Positions 53,003 through 61,079 of a DNA stretch of 64,000 bases are shown piece by piece (position 1 is the first letter of the stretch; each line of letters opens with the position of its first letter). The translations under genes and the position numbers were made by a program. The stretch covers positions 1-64,000 of the forward strand of contig NZ_JAAGVZ010000012.1 of the NCBI RefSeq assembly GCF_010882125.1. Reading direction: 5' to 3'. The notes beneath the pieces were generated by a model. It searched no databases. It was not told where the DNA came from and saw nothing but the letters and a program-made list of their open reading frames with translations. Source of the stretch: Peribacillus alkalitolerans. GTDB taxonomy: Bacteria > Bacillota > Bacilli > Bacillales > DSM-1321.

Positions 53003-53218
53003 ATGAAAATTGGAGATAAGAAGTGTTTTATTTATGTGCCATCTTTAGGGTTTGTAGAAGCAGGTAAGACGAGAGAAGAAACGCTGAAGAACATCAACCA
53101 GGCTGAAGTAGATTTAGAAATAGAGAACAAGAAAATACGCAGACTATTGCAACAAGAATTTCCAAACTGTGAAATTATTCAAGGGATCAATTGGAGTTTG
53201 GGAATAGCAAAAGAATAA
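53003..53218 (+). CDS. Hypothetical 71-aa protein, partly HicB-like
   Basis: MKIGDKKCFIYVPSLGFVEA then GKTREETLKNINQAEVDLEI resembles the strand-helix part of HicB antitoxins (RNase H-like), which read G-D-T-x-E-E-A-L-x-N. No HicA toxin is next to it, and the final helix is not HicB-like. Start follows GGAGGGATAC. Assignment is tentative; function unknown. Confidence 0.55.
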   Translation: MKIGDKKCFIYVPSLGFVEAGKTREETLKNINQAEVDLEIENKKIRRLLQQEFPNCEIIQGINWSLGIAKE

Positions 53219-53219
53219 T

Positions 53220-53248
53220 AGCCTCCTATTTGGGAGGTATTTTTTTTG
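53220..53248 (+). terminator. Terminator after the XRE run
   Basis: CCTCC and GGAGG with TATTTGG loop, followed by eight T. Confidence 0.85.
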
Positions 53249-53259
53249 GATGTGATTAA

Positions 53260-53367
53260 ATGATAATTGTTCCAGCAGAAAAATTAGCCGCAGCAGTAAA
53301 AAAACATTTGTTGCCAGGATTAATAAGAAGTTTATCCACACACAAGAAGGAATCTGTGGAAAAATAA
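53260..53367 (+). CDS. Possible 35-residue peptide
   Basis: MIIVPAEKLAAAVKKHLLPG onward is a basic amphipathic helix-like peptide. No strong ribosome site. It may be chance. Confidence 0.3.
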   Translation: MIIVPAEKLAAAVKKHLLPGLIRSLSTHKKESVEK

Positions 53368-53382
53368 AAAAAACTATAACGT

Positions 53383-53412
53383 AGTCATTTCATTATGAAA
53401 TGGCTTTTTTTA
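53383..53412 (+). terminator. Terminator before the coiled-coil gene
   Basis: AGTCATTTC pairs with GAAATGGCT around ATTAT, with a T run. Confidence 0.75.
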
Positions 53413-53494
53413 TACCTAATAATTTTCTTCTATATTTTTTTTATAGGTACTATGTCATAATTATCATAGATTAATTAATGGGAGGAAATTACAT

Positions 53495-54280
53495 ATGTGG
53501 ATGTTTATTGGAGTGTTAAGTTTTATTGGTATCTTTGTTTTTTTATTTATGGCTCTTTTCTCCAGATTAAAGAAATCCGGAAAATCTAAAAGAATGATGT
53601 TATATGCTGGAGGATGTTTCGTGTTGTTGATTGCTGCTTTGTCATTTGATGATACAGTTGCAACAGAAACTGCAAGTTCCTCTCCAAAAGAAGAAACAAA
53701 ATCTGATGAAGTGAAGAAAAAAGATGAAGAGGCTAAGCTAAAAGAAGCCAATCAAAAGGCAGAAGAAGATAAGAAAAAGGCAAAAGACTTGGCCTTAGCA
53801 AAAGCAAAAGCTGACGAAGAAGCAAAGAAAAAAGCTGAGGAAGAAGCTAAAAAGAAAGCAGAACAGGAAACTCCTCAATATAAACTGAACAAAGCTGTTA
53901 CAAAAGTTTTAGGTAAGGAGTCAAACCGAGAAGGTAAAAAAATTACAGCTTTAAGTATTGACCAAAAAGGTAACATCATACTTAACTTTAAAGCTGACGA
54001 CAATTTAACAGAAGGTTTAATTGTTGGCGGAGTAAAAATGGATATTACTGACGTTTTAGAGGCTATAAAGAATACTAAGCTAACAGTAAATTCAATTAAT
54101 GTAATAGCAACCTTCGAAATGGTAGATCAATATGGGAATGGCGAAGAAAGCGAAGTTGTTAATGTAACTTATAGTAATGAAACATTAGGAAAAATAAATT
54201 TTGACAATTTCAGTTATAACAATGTATATACAATTGCTGATACTATTACCTTCATTAATCCTCAATTTGTAGGTAAGTAA
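53495..54280 (+). CDS. Membrane-anchored coiled-coil protein
   Basis: The 261-residue protein has two hydrophobic segments (residues 3-23 and 37-48), then a highly charged Lys/Glu/Ala coiled coil (about 63-125), then a beta-rich C-terminal domain of about 130 residues starting LNKAVTKVLGKESN. This domain layout is seen in many phage- and element-encoded surface proteins. It is a single-gene rightward unit with its own terminators, typical of a lysogenic conversion (moron) gene. Function unknown. Confidence 0.7.
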   Translation: MWMFIGVLSFIGIFVFLFMALFSRLKKSGKSKRMMLYAGGCFVLLIAALSFDDTVATETASSSPKEETKSDEVKKKDEEAKLKEANQKAEEDKKKAKDLALAKAKADEEAKKKAEEEAKKKAEQETPQYKLNKAVTKVLGKESNREGKKITALSIDQKGNIILNFKADDNLTEGLIVGGVKMDITDVLEAIKNTKLTVNSINVIATFEMVDQYGNGEESEVVNVTYSNETLGKINFDNFSYNNVYTIADTITFINPQFVGK

Positions 54281-54282
54281 TA

Positions 54283-54311
54283 AAAAAGCCCCTCCAAGTG
54301 GAAGGGCTTTT
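54283..54311. terminator. Bidirectional terminator
   Basis: AAAGCCCCTCC pairs with GGAAGGGCTTT around AAGT. It serves the coiled-coil gene and the convergent 112-aa gene. Confidence 0.85.
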
Positions 54312-54648
54312 ATAATACATCAAAAACTTGTTTTTTACTTATGTTTGTTATTTCAAGATCACATTTTACAACTGTAATTTCTTCATTGAACTCAAAACTG
54401 GGATTCACGAAACTTAGTAATGGGTCGGCATTATCGTCAATATAATCTTTTGAAATAGTAATATCAATAGGAAAATGGTCGATTACTTCAGTTACTCTAC
54501 TTTTGTATTTACATTCTCTTTTTAAAATTAATTTACCAACTATTTGTGTTTGTTCATTGTTTTTCTTTAACTCATATTCTGTCTCTATTGAAACTTTAGT
54601 CAACCTGTCAGTTAATGTTTGTAACTTTTCCTCTAACTCGAATTTCAT
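54310..54648 (-). CDS. Hypothetical 112-aa protein
   Basis: Helical start (MKFELEEKLQTLTDRLTKVS) followed by alternating strands; it has no signal sequence and no known motif. It is alone between the coiled-coil gene and the amidase. Perhaps another moron-type gene. Confidence 0.6.
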   Translation of the reverse strand: MKFELEEKLQTLTDRLTKVSIETEYELKKNNEQTQIVGKLILKRECKYKSRVTEVIDHFPIDITISKDYIDDNADPLLSFVNPSFEFNEEITVVKCDLEITNISKKQVFDVL

Positions 54649-54741
54649 TATTTCACCAACCTTATAGTAATAGTAATAACAATTAATACAAGGTATGAAA
54701 TAACTTTATACTTTAGAATAATCACTTTTTATTTTTTATTA

Positions 54742-55431
54742 TCATGTCACAACTGCTGGATATCCTTTTTTCTTTAGTTCAGCTGCAAGTTTTTCAGCAT
54801 TTTTAATATCTGCAAAAGCTCCCACTTGAACTTTATGAATGGTTTTTTTGCCATTTGGTGGTTTAGGTGCTTCTTTCTCCTTCTCTTTCAAACCCAAATA
54901 CTTAGCGACCCCTCTTGCATGTGCTTCCCCCACGGCTTTTATGAAATCCTCATTCTTCAACCATTTATTATCGGTCGAGTCAATGAAAAGATTCTCGGTC
55001 AGGACTGCCGGGCATTTGGTTTCACGAACCACCGCATAGTTAGCCTTTTTATTCCCTCTGTCCATCAAAGAAGGATCGAACTTCCTCATGGTGGATAGTA
55101 TTTCCGCATGTATGACGTTTTGGAAAGCAATGGTGGAAGCTCCTGCATTCGGATGAACAAAGGATTCAAATCCTTTGCCTTTACCAGCATTGATATGGAC
55201 AGAAACAAATACATCAGCCCCCCAATTATCCGCAAGGTCATCTCTTTTATCCAGTTCGACTGTTTGATCATCCGTCCGGCTGGTTCTTTGTTCAAAGTCC
55301 GTAAAATGTAAATCCAAATAGGCCATGGCATATTCAACGATTTTATGGGTTAATACTTTTTCCAATAAACAATTTGCTACGGCCCCTGGATCATTCCCTC
55401 CATGACCCTTATCCCAAAATATCTTACTCAT
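54742..55431 (-). CDS. Endolysin: N-acetylmuramoyl-L-alanine amidase
   Basis: The 229-residue enzyme cuts the amide bond between MurNAc and the stem peptide. Amidase_3 core: GHGGNDPGA (zinc His 9), EKVLTHKIVEY (zinc Glu region), FVSVHINAGKGKG (zinc His) and VLTENLFIDS with the catalytic Glu. A short SPOR-like repeat, HKVQVGAFADIKNAEKLAAE, follows; it is about half the usual SPOR length and ends early at PAVVT. The start overlaps the holin stop by four bases, giving a holin-endolysin cassette. Confidence 0.92.
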   Translation of the reverse strand: MSKIFWDKGHGGNDPGAVANCLLEKVLTHKIVEYAMAYLDLHFTDFEQRTSRTDDQTVELDKRDDLADNWGADVFVSVHINAGKGKGFESFVHPNAGASTIAFQNVIHAEILSTMRKFDPSLMDRGNKKANYAVVRETKCPAVLTENLFIDSTDNKWLKNEDFIKAVGEAHARGVAKYLGLKEKEKEAPKPPNGKKTIHKVQVGAFADIKNAEKLAAELKKKGYPAVVT

Positions 55432-55850
55432 TTCTTACCCTCTCCTTTGGGTTTAAGAACAGCAATGATATTATTCACGGGGCCTAATGGAACGCCCATT
55501 TTCCCAAGATTCTCGGTGATGCTAATGAATTCAACAATCATGTAGGCAATGGCTACTCCATCCCCCAGGTGCTCTGTTTTGAATACGATTTTCTCCATTA
55601 AAAAAACGGCCCCAAGTAAAATCAGAACGCCCAATTTCTTTTTGAACCCTTCACGTCCTACCGAACTTTGTAGACCTGTTCCCCCTTTTATGGAAGCTGC
55701 CAACATGCCCGTGGCAAAATCTGCTCCCATTAAACCAACTAGACCTATAATGGACCAGCCAAGAGCACCAACAATGGCTGACCATATTGTTCCAACTGCT
55801 GTCCCTAAAACGCCTACAAATTTCATTCCGAATGTCCAATTATCCCACAT
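55428..55850 (-). CDS. Phage holin
   Basis: The 140-residue protein is like holin family 4 (TcdE/UtxA type): GWSIIGLVGLMGADFATGML and KKLGVLILLGAVFLMEKIV are two of about three membrane segments, and EFISITENLGKMGVPLGP is a strong family marker. It would make lesions for lysin release. It directly precedes the amidase. Confidence 0.9.
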   Translation of the reverse strand: MWDNWTFGMKFVGVLGTAVGTIWSAIVGALGWSIIGLVGLMGADFATGMLAASIKGGTGLQSSVGREGFKKKLGVLILLGAVFLMEKIVFKTEHLGDGVAIAYMIVEFISITENLGKMGVPLGPVNNIIAVLKPKGEGKK

Positions 55851-55930
55851 TTAATGAGTCCTCTTTTCTAAATAAAATAGCCCCGATAGGCTCGGAGCTA
55901 GACTGATAATGCGATAGTTTTGGAATCTAG

Positions 55931-56143
55931 TTAAATGATTTTCCCAATGATAACACCTTTAATCACCATGACTCTGTCATTTGCTGAAGGTGTGTAACTT
56001 GCTAAATAGGGTAAGGTTTTACTCAATTCCCCTGACAATATGTCCTTGTCATAAATGACCTTAGGTCGACCATTGGTATACGTGGGATCAATTTTAGCAA
56101 GATGAATTTCCTTATCTATCGGGTTGTTAGTAAACCCATTCAT
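55931..56143 (-). CDS. Hypothetical phage protein, 70 aa
   Basis: A 70-residue protein whose start overlaps the stop of the baseplate gene by four bases, so it belongs to the tail operon. It is mostly polar with no helix or membrane signal. Possibly a baseplate accessory; unrecognised. Confidence 0.6.
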   Translation of the reverse strand: MNGFTNNPIDKEIHLAKIDPTYTNGRPKVIYDKDILSGELSKTLPYLASYTPSANDRVMVIKGVIIGKII

Positions 56144-57279
56144 ATGGTCACCACTTTTCGAACTTCATGTCTCATTTTCCCACCAATGGCAAGTGGCATT
56201 GTCCAAGAAGTTTCGCTGTATTTTCCCATAATATTTAAGGGTGAATAGTCGATTTCTAAAATATCCCCATAATCGTGCATAGGCATTAAAGCTGTTTCAA
56301 AAGTGATCTTTCCATACACTTGTGAGGCTTCGAATGCAATCCTCTGGACATATGCATCTAAGGTGGTTTGGTCTGCAATGTCCGATACTTCCCGATAATC
56401 CACTATGGTCCGTCCTCGATTAATGGTTGATGATGGACTATCCATGTTTTCGTTTATATAGGTTGAACCAATAGGGGTTTGTTCAGGATTTGAACACACG
56501 ACCACCCACTTATTAGGAACTTCAAATAAGTCTAAAACTTCTTCCATTCCTTGAAAAGTTACAGATGCATCATCATCCCGATAGGTATAGTCAATGGCCT
56601 TTACAGCTGGACTTCTATAAGGTGCAGACGTAAAAATACCATTCACATCATCGTAAATGGGGGTGTAATTGATTTGCCGAAGCAGTTCATTGACAGCATA
56701 CAGTTTTTCTTTCCCTGGTTCAAATTCAATATCCCTTTGAAGGACTGCATTCGTAAATTCGATATTATATGAGGCAATCCCTGCGCTTAATAACAAGGCA
56801 ATTATGGCATCATATACTTTCGTCCCTGAAGGAATGACATAGGTTGAATCAAACTTATCGTCTCTTAAAATGACCAATCCACCATAGGCATCCACGTCCC
56901 GGAAAACACCATTTGTCTGGTCTTTCCTGGTAGGTGAAGATAAGAGAAAGATACCTAAAGGAAAGGCAATCCAAGATTTTGGTATCATCTCAGAGTGCCT
57001 TCGCAAAGTAGGAATTTCAATCTCTACAAACGGTTGAATCCGATCCGAGAAAAAGTTTATGCTGCCATCATCTTTTATGGTAAACCGAGCCTTCCTTTTA
57101 ATATCTGCCAGGGAGTCCATAGAGACTTCCCCTGACAGAACACTGTTAAGAGTTTTAATGAAACGATTTTGTTTGTCCAACAAATCATATCGAAAGCGAA
57201 GTTTCCTAGGGCCTCTTCTGCTATGTAGGACATCCATAATCTCTTTCTTTGTATATCCATTTTTCTCTAAGGATTGCAT
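56140..57279 (-). CDS. Phage tail/baseplate protein (DUF5048-like)
   Basis: The 379-residue product starts MQSLEKNGYTKKEIMDVLHS and contains RKLRFRYDLLD, LRQINYTPIYDDVNG and EIDYSPLNIMGKYSE. The layout resembles tail-hub or baseplate upper proteins of siphoviruses of Bacillus, which attach fibres to the tail tip. I placed the start at ATG 57279, eight bases after AGAGGTGA; a GTG at 57291 is inside that site. It is followed with overlap by a small gene and the lysis cassette. Confidence 0.65.
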   Translation of the reverse strand: MQSLEKNGYTKKEIMDVLHSRRGPRKLRFRYDLLDKQNRFIKTLNSVLSGEVSMDSLADIKRKARFTIKDDGSINFFSDRIQPFVEIEIPTLRRHSEMIPKSWIAFPLGIFLLSSPTRKDQTNGVFRDVDAYGGLVILRDDKFDSTYVIPSGTKVYDAIIALLLSAGIASYNIEFTNAVLQRDIEFEPGKEKLYAVNELLRQINYTPIYDDVNGIFTSAPYRSPAVKAIDYTYRDDDASVTFQGMEEVLDLFEVPNKWVVVCSNPEQTPIGSTYINENMDSPSSTINRGRTIVDYREVSDIADQTTLDAYVQRIAFEASQVYGKITFETALMPMHDYGDILEIDYSPLNIMGKYSETSWTMPLAIGGKMRHEVRKVVTI

Positions 57280-57294
57280 AAAAAAAATCACCTC

Positions 57295-57522
57295 TTAATA
57301 CGGTGAAGTGCTAGATTTATAATCAGCATATTCTTTTTGGAAACCCCTTTGTGTAGTGCTTCCTTCAACAAATGCGCATTTACCCTGTTCTATAATGTAA
57401 AGATACTTAGGATCAGTAGGTTTGAAACCGTATTTGCTCATTCGGCAGTAATAATCCTGTGTAGACTCAAACCATCCTTCTTGGTCATATGGATAATTTG
57501 GAGAAGTTGCTTCTACTGGCAT
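57295..57522 (-). CDS. Hypothetical phage tail-region protein, 75 aa
   Basis: MPVEATSPNYPYDQEGWFES opens this polar, aromatic-rich protein. Its start overlaps the stop of the 99-residue gene by one base. Similar small genes lie between tail fibre and baseplate genes in many phages. Not recognised. Confidence 0.6.
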   Translation of the reverse strand: MPVEATSPNYPYDQEGWFESTQDYYCRMSKYGFKPTDPKYLYIIEQGKCAFVEGSTTQRGFQKEYADYKSSTSPY

Positions 57523-57821
57523 TATAGATTACCTCCATTTACTATTGTTTCTACATCAGCTAAACGAGTGTTTATATCAATTACTTGTTGCAAAGTAAAA
57601 TCATCTATATCTTTCATAGCTAGTGTATCGGTTTTTGTATTAATGGATTCTTGTAACGTGAACTCATCAACAAATTGCATGGCTCCCATTACATCTTGTA
57701 GGGTTTGAATCGCTTGTCTTTCTGGAGTATTGGCTACGCGACTTTTAATTTCAATCAACTGCCTTGTAAACTCTGCATTATTCATCATACCTTGTGCAAT
57801 CAATGCATCTACTAAACTCAT
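57522..57821 (-). CDS. Hypothetical phage tail-region protein, 99 aa
   Basis: Mostly helical; two similar segments, DEFTLQESINTKTDTL and DDFTLQQVIDINTRLA, form an internal repeat about 24 residues apart. The start overlaps the stop of the large tail gene by four bases. Unrecognised. Confidence 0.6.
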   Translation of the reverse strand: MSLVDALIAQGMMNNAEFTRQLIEIKSRVANTPERQAIQTLQDVMGAMQFVDEFTLQESINTKTDTLAMKDIDDFTLQQVIDINTRLADVETIVNGGNL

Positions 57822-60800
57822 TCTATTCCCTCCTTAAAATCAATTTTCATGAGAGAAAGACTTGTAGAATATCCCCATCTTTCGTCTTCCATTGGCATAT
57901 CTATAAATATTCCAAATACTTTTCTCCCACGGCCATCACGATAGCAAACGGTTTGTCCACTCATAGTGACTTTATTCAAAGCCATCTTCTCTTCAAGAGA
58001 TAAAATTTGAAGAGAAAAATTCACTGAAAATTCTTCCATAAATCCTGTTTCAATGACAGGGCTTTTTCTACCCTGGAATTTATGAACCGCGCTTTCTAAA
58101 CCCCACCTGGAAGAACGTCCATCCCCATCCAATATGAACTGATGATTGGTTTCTTCTGGTTCATCAATGATGTGCAGCCAAACACCTTTGAAAGAAATGG
58201 ATTCTGTGAAAGAAATGGTATCTACAAATGTTCCATTGTCTCCATGAGTACGAACAAAATACCTTGCAATTTCATTACTGGCCACTTGATAATCCGGAAA
58301 TGTTTCCTGGACATTCGTTCCAACAAGGACGAATTCTTGATTCACTTCCTTGTAGATATCATGGTACAAGACATTAGGTTGTGTTCCAGAAGGAATCGGA
58401 TCTGTTATATTGATTTGGATAAAACTATCCCCTTTAACCGTTGCAATATCCGGAATGGCAGGTGGAGTGTAGCTTACGGATATAGTTTGAATGGATGCAT
58501 CACTATATAGACCATCAGCATTTTTAATTTTAAGCTCAATATCATAATTCTGTTGATTGGCTAAAGGGAAGGTAATCGTTTCAGCTTTGTTAGAGCTAGT
58601 TCTTTCTATATCGAAGACTGGAGTTCCAGTGCTGTTCTTTACTTTAAGTGAAAATCCTACTTGATCAACAGAAGACCATTGGACTGTTGGATTAGCTATG
58701 GCTACAGATGGCCCAGGTGCAACGATTGTAGGTTTGGTTGGCTTTTCACCTGCTACGAATGTTGCAATCGATGAATAAGGTGAACTCAGTCCTGCTTGGT
58801 CATAGGTTTGGACTCTCCACTCTATTGTCCCTTTAGGGAAATTATTTGCCACAAAGTCATAAAATTGATTGATAGTATTTGAGGTGAATTCATTCCATGT
58901 TGAAGTTCCTTGCAACCTCCATTGAATCGTAAACTTCGACTGTGGGTCATTGCTGTTCGGGTCATTATGTTGCCATGAAAATCTGTTAGGTATAGCTCTA
59001 TCAATCGTTGTGCTATGTGGGTTAATATTCGTTGGTGCTGTTGGTGCTTGGTTATGAACAATGGTGAACACTCCGTTTGATTCATCCCACGGACCGTATG
59101 CGCTCCCATCATATGCCCTAATTCTAATTTTTGCGGTGCTTGTTTCGGCCTCGTTGATGAAATCATAAAGATAATTAGTTACGCCAACCGATGTTAGTGC
59201 TATGATATTCTTCCACGATGATCCATTATTGGTGCTTAGTTGAATTTGATACTGCATAGCATCTACTGTTATCCCAATTCTGAAGGATAAATCTGAGGAC
59301 ATTACAACCCATGCCCCATTGTAAAGCGCCCCATCTGCATATGTTTGCCCATAATGCAAATCTATCCCGTTAATATCAGTTGTTGAAAGTTTCATACCAT
59401 ACATCTGCCCATTAGTCAAAGCTATGCCTAATGATGAGAAATCCCATGTCAAAATCTTTAGACCTGTACTCGATGTAACCGTAAAAGTCCTTGAGCCTAG
59501 CAATGTCTGCAAAGTGCCATTCCCTGCTAGGGTGTAAACACTCGCGGTTACGACATATGAACCCCCACTATTGTTATGGCCATACATATCAATTACTTGT
59601 AATAAAGCATTGGCTGTCGCTTTAAACGTTTGGGTTGGATGGTTTCCTGCATGACAAGTAAATGTAGATCCGGACTGTGAAAAAGGGCCGAAATAACTAA
59701 TGTTAGGGTCTGGATCGGTTGATTTATTCCATGTAACTGTATGCGAACTATTCCAAGTTTCCCCACCGTTTGGTGCTGTTAAGGTTGGTGCGGTTGGGGG
59801 TTGGTTATATGTCACAACCAATTTAGGTCTGTATGAAGGGTTAGAATCTATCCTCGAAAAGAAATTCAAGTCTTGGGAATAGTTTTGCGGTGACTCACCA
59901 ATCCATAGCATGAATCCCGGATTTTCCGCTTGTCCTGCAAATGTTGTTATATAGCTTTGTAACCCACTGAATTTGTGTAATGACACACCACTATTGCTTG
60001 GATTTCCAGTGTAGGTAGTTAGCGCGCTGACGGTCACGCTGGGTTTGTTGTTCCATGTAATTGTATTCTCTGACCATACCGCGCTGAATAATGATATCCA
60101 CACTTGTTGGAACACAAATAAGTAGTTGTTGACATATCCTGTCCCATATAATTCCAAATCTGCTGAGATGCCCACAGCACCTGATGGGATAGAACTCAAA
60201 TCAAACATAAGTGCTGACCTTGACTCGTAAAATGTACCGCCTGATGGTGGTAGTCCAATACTTAGTGAGTCATAATGATTGTTCGAATCTCCCGAATACA
60301 ACCAAGCGTCTTTCCCACTCGTAGAACTTGTATTAATGGTTACTGTTGGATCTATCGCAATTGGATAAATTAGCCCCGTTACATCGGCAGCAAGACTTAA
60401 ATGAACTTTCCCATCAACCTCACTAACGCCTTGAAGAACATCTCTCTTTTCCCCGTTTGCATCCTCTAACCAAGGGGGCTGAATCTTCAGTTCTTCACTT
60501 AGTTCACCTTGTACCTCAAAAGAGAAATCTATAGGCGCACGTTCTGATTTAAGGATGATAGTTTCCTTGATACCTGTTGGTAATACTTCAAGAACAAGAT
60601 CAGCATCATTCCATACATCTTGATAGGTGATTTTGTTTCCCTCAACATAACCCTTTGATGTAGAAGCACCAACAGGAATAAACTTCAGCTTACTTTGCCC
60701 TTTCCCAATGGAGTATCCTCTTTTGATATTTCGAGGAATTTTACATTCGAAGGGCACTTTCAGTCCTTGAAAATCAAACTTATCTCGGTCTAGACGGTTC

Positions 60801-61063
60801 TTCCTTTTGTCTTCCTTTGCTTTATCCCTGGACTCATAAAATAAAGAATCCCCATCTTTTGCGACAGGGAAATCTATTTCATCAAAATCTGCTTCATCAT
60901 ACAGATCAGTATTAATATTTTGGAGATTGTAGTTTTCGTCCTGGTAATGGACAATATCTTGATGAATTTCCGTAGTATAAGATCCATCAAAATTCATCCA
61001 GGTCTTACTGTTTTCCGTTCTTTTATTCAGCATTTCCCCAACTTTAAAAGTTTGTGTAGGCAA
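57818..61063 (-). CDS. Large tail protein with DNRLRE domain and Fn3-like repeats
   Basis: The 1081-residue protein has an N-terminal segment, then a DNRLRE-type domain (about residues 250-420: WSENTITWNNKPSV, YRPKLVVTY), several fibronectin-like modules marked by PTAPTLTAPNGGETWNSS, NQAPTAPTNINP and GEKPTKPTIVAPG, and a C-terminal part with DGDGRSSRWGLES. It is likely a tail-tip or receptor-binding structure, perhaps adhering to cell wall glycans. I chose TTG 61063 because AAGGGGGTGA lies just upstream; the track start at 61114 would overlap the tape measure gene. Confidence 0.75.
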   Translation of the reverse strand: MPTQTFKVGEMLNKRTENSKTWMNFDGSYTTEIHQDIVHYQDENYNLQNINTDLYDEADFDEIDFPVAKDGDSLFYESRDKAKEDKRKNRLDRDKFDFQGLKVPFECKIPRNIKRGYSIGKGQSKLKFIPVGASTSKGYVEGNKITYQDVWNDADLVLEVLPTGIKETIILKSERAPIDFSFEVQGELSEELKIQPPWLEDANGEKRDVLQGVSEVDGKVHLSLAADVTGLIYPIAIDPTVTINTSSTSGKDAWLYSGDSNNHYDSLSIGLPPSGGTFYESRSALMFDLSSIPSGAVGISADLELYGTGYVNNYLFVFQQVWISLFSAVWSENTITWNNKPSVTVSALTTYTGNPSNSGVSLHKFSGLQSYITTFAGQAENPGFMLWIGESPQNYSQDLNFFSRIDSNPSYRPKLVVTYNQPPTAPTLTAPNGGETWNSSHTVTWNKSTDPDPNISYFGPFSQSGSTFTCHAGNHPTQTFKATANALLQVIDMYGHNNSGGSYVVTASVYTLAGNGTLQTLLGSRTFTVTSSTGLKILTWDFSSLGIALTNGQMYGMKLSTTDINGIDLHYGQTYADGALYNGAWVVMSSDLSFRIGITVDAMQYQIQLSTNNGSSWKNIIALTSVGVTNYLYDFINEAETSTAKIRIRAYDGSAYGPWDESNGVFTIVHNQAPTAPTNINPHSTTIDRAIPNRFSWQHNDPNSNDPQSKFTIQWRLQGTSTWNEFTSNTINQFYDFVANNFPKGTIEWRVQTYDQAGLSSPYSSIATFVAGEKPTKPTIVAPGPSVAIANPTVQWSSVDQVGFSLKVKNSTGTPVFDIERTSSNKAETITFPLANQQNYDIELKIKNADGLYSDASIQTISVSYTPPAIPDIATVKGDSFIQINITDPIPSGTQPNVLYHDIYKEVNQEFVLVGTNVQETFPDYQVASNEIARYFVRTHGDNGTFVDTISFTESISFKGVWLHIIDEPEETNHQFILDGDGRSSRWGLESAVHKFQGRKSPVIETGFMEEFSVNFSLQILSLEEKMALNKVTMSGQTVCYRDGRGRKVFGIFIDMPMEDERWGYSTSLSLMKIDFKEGIE

Positions 61064-61079
61064 GTTTCTCACCCCCTTT

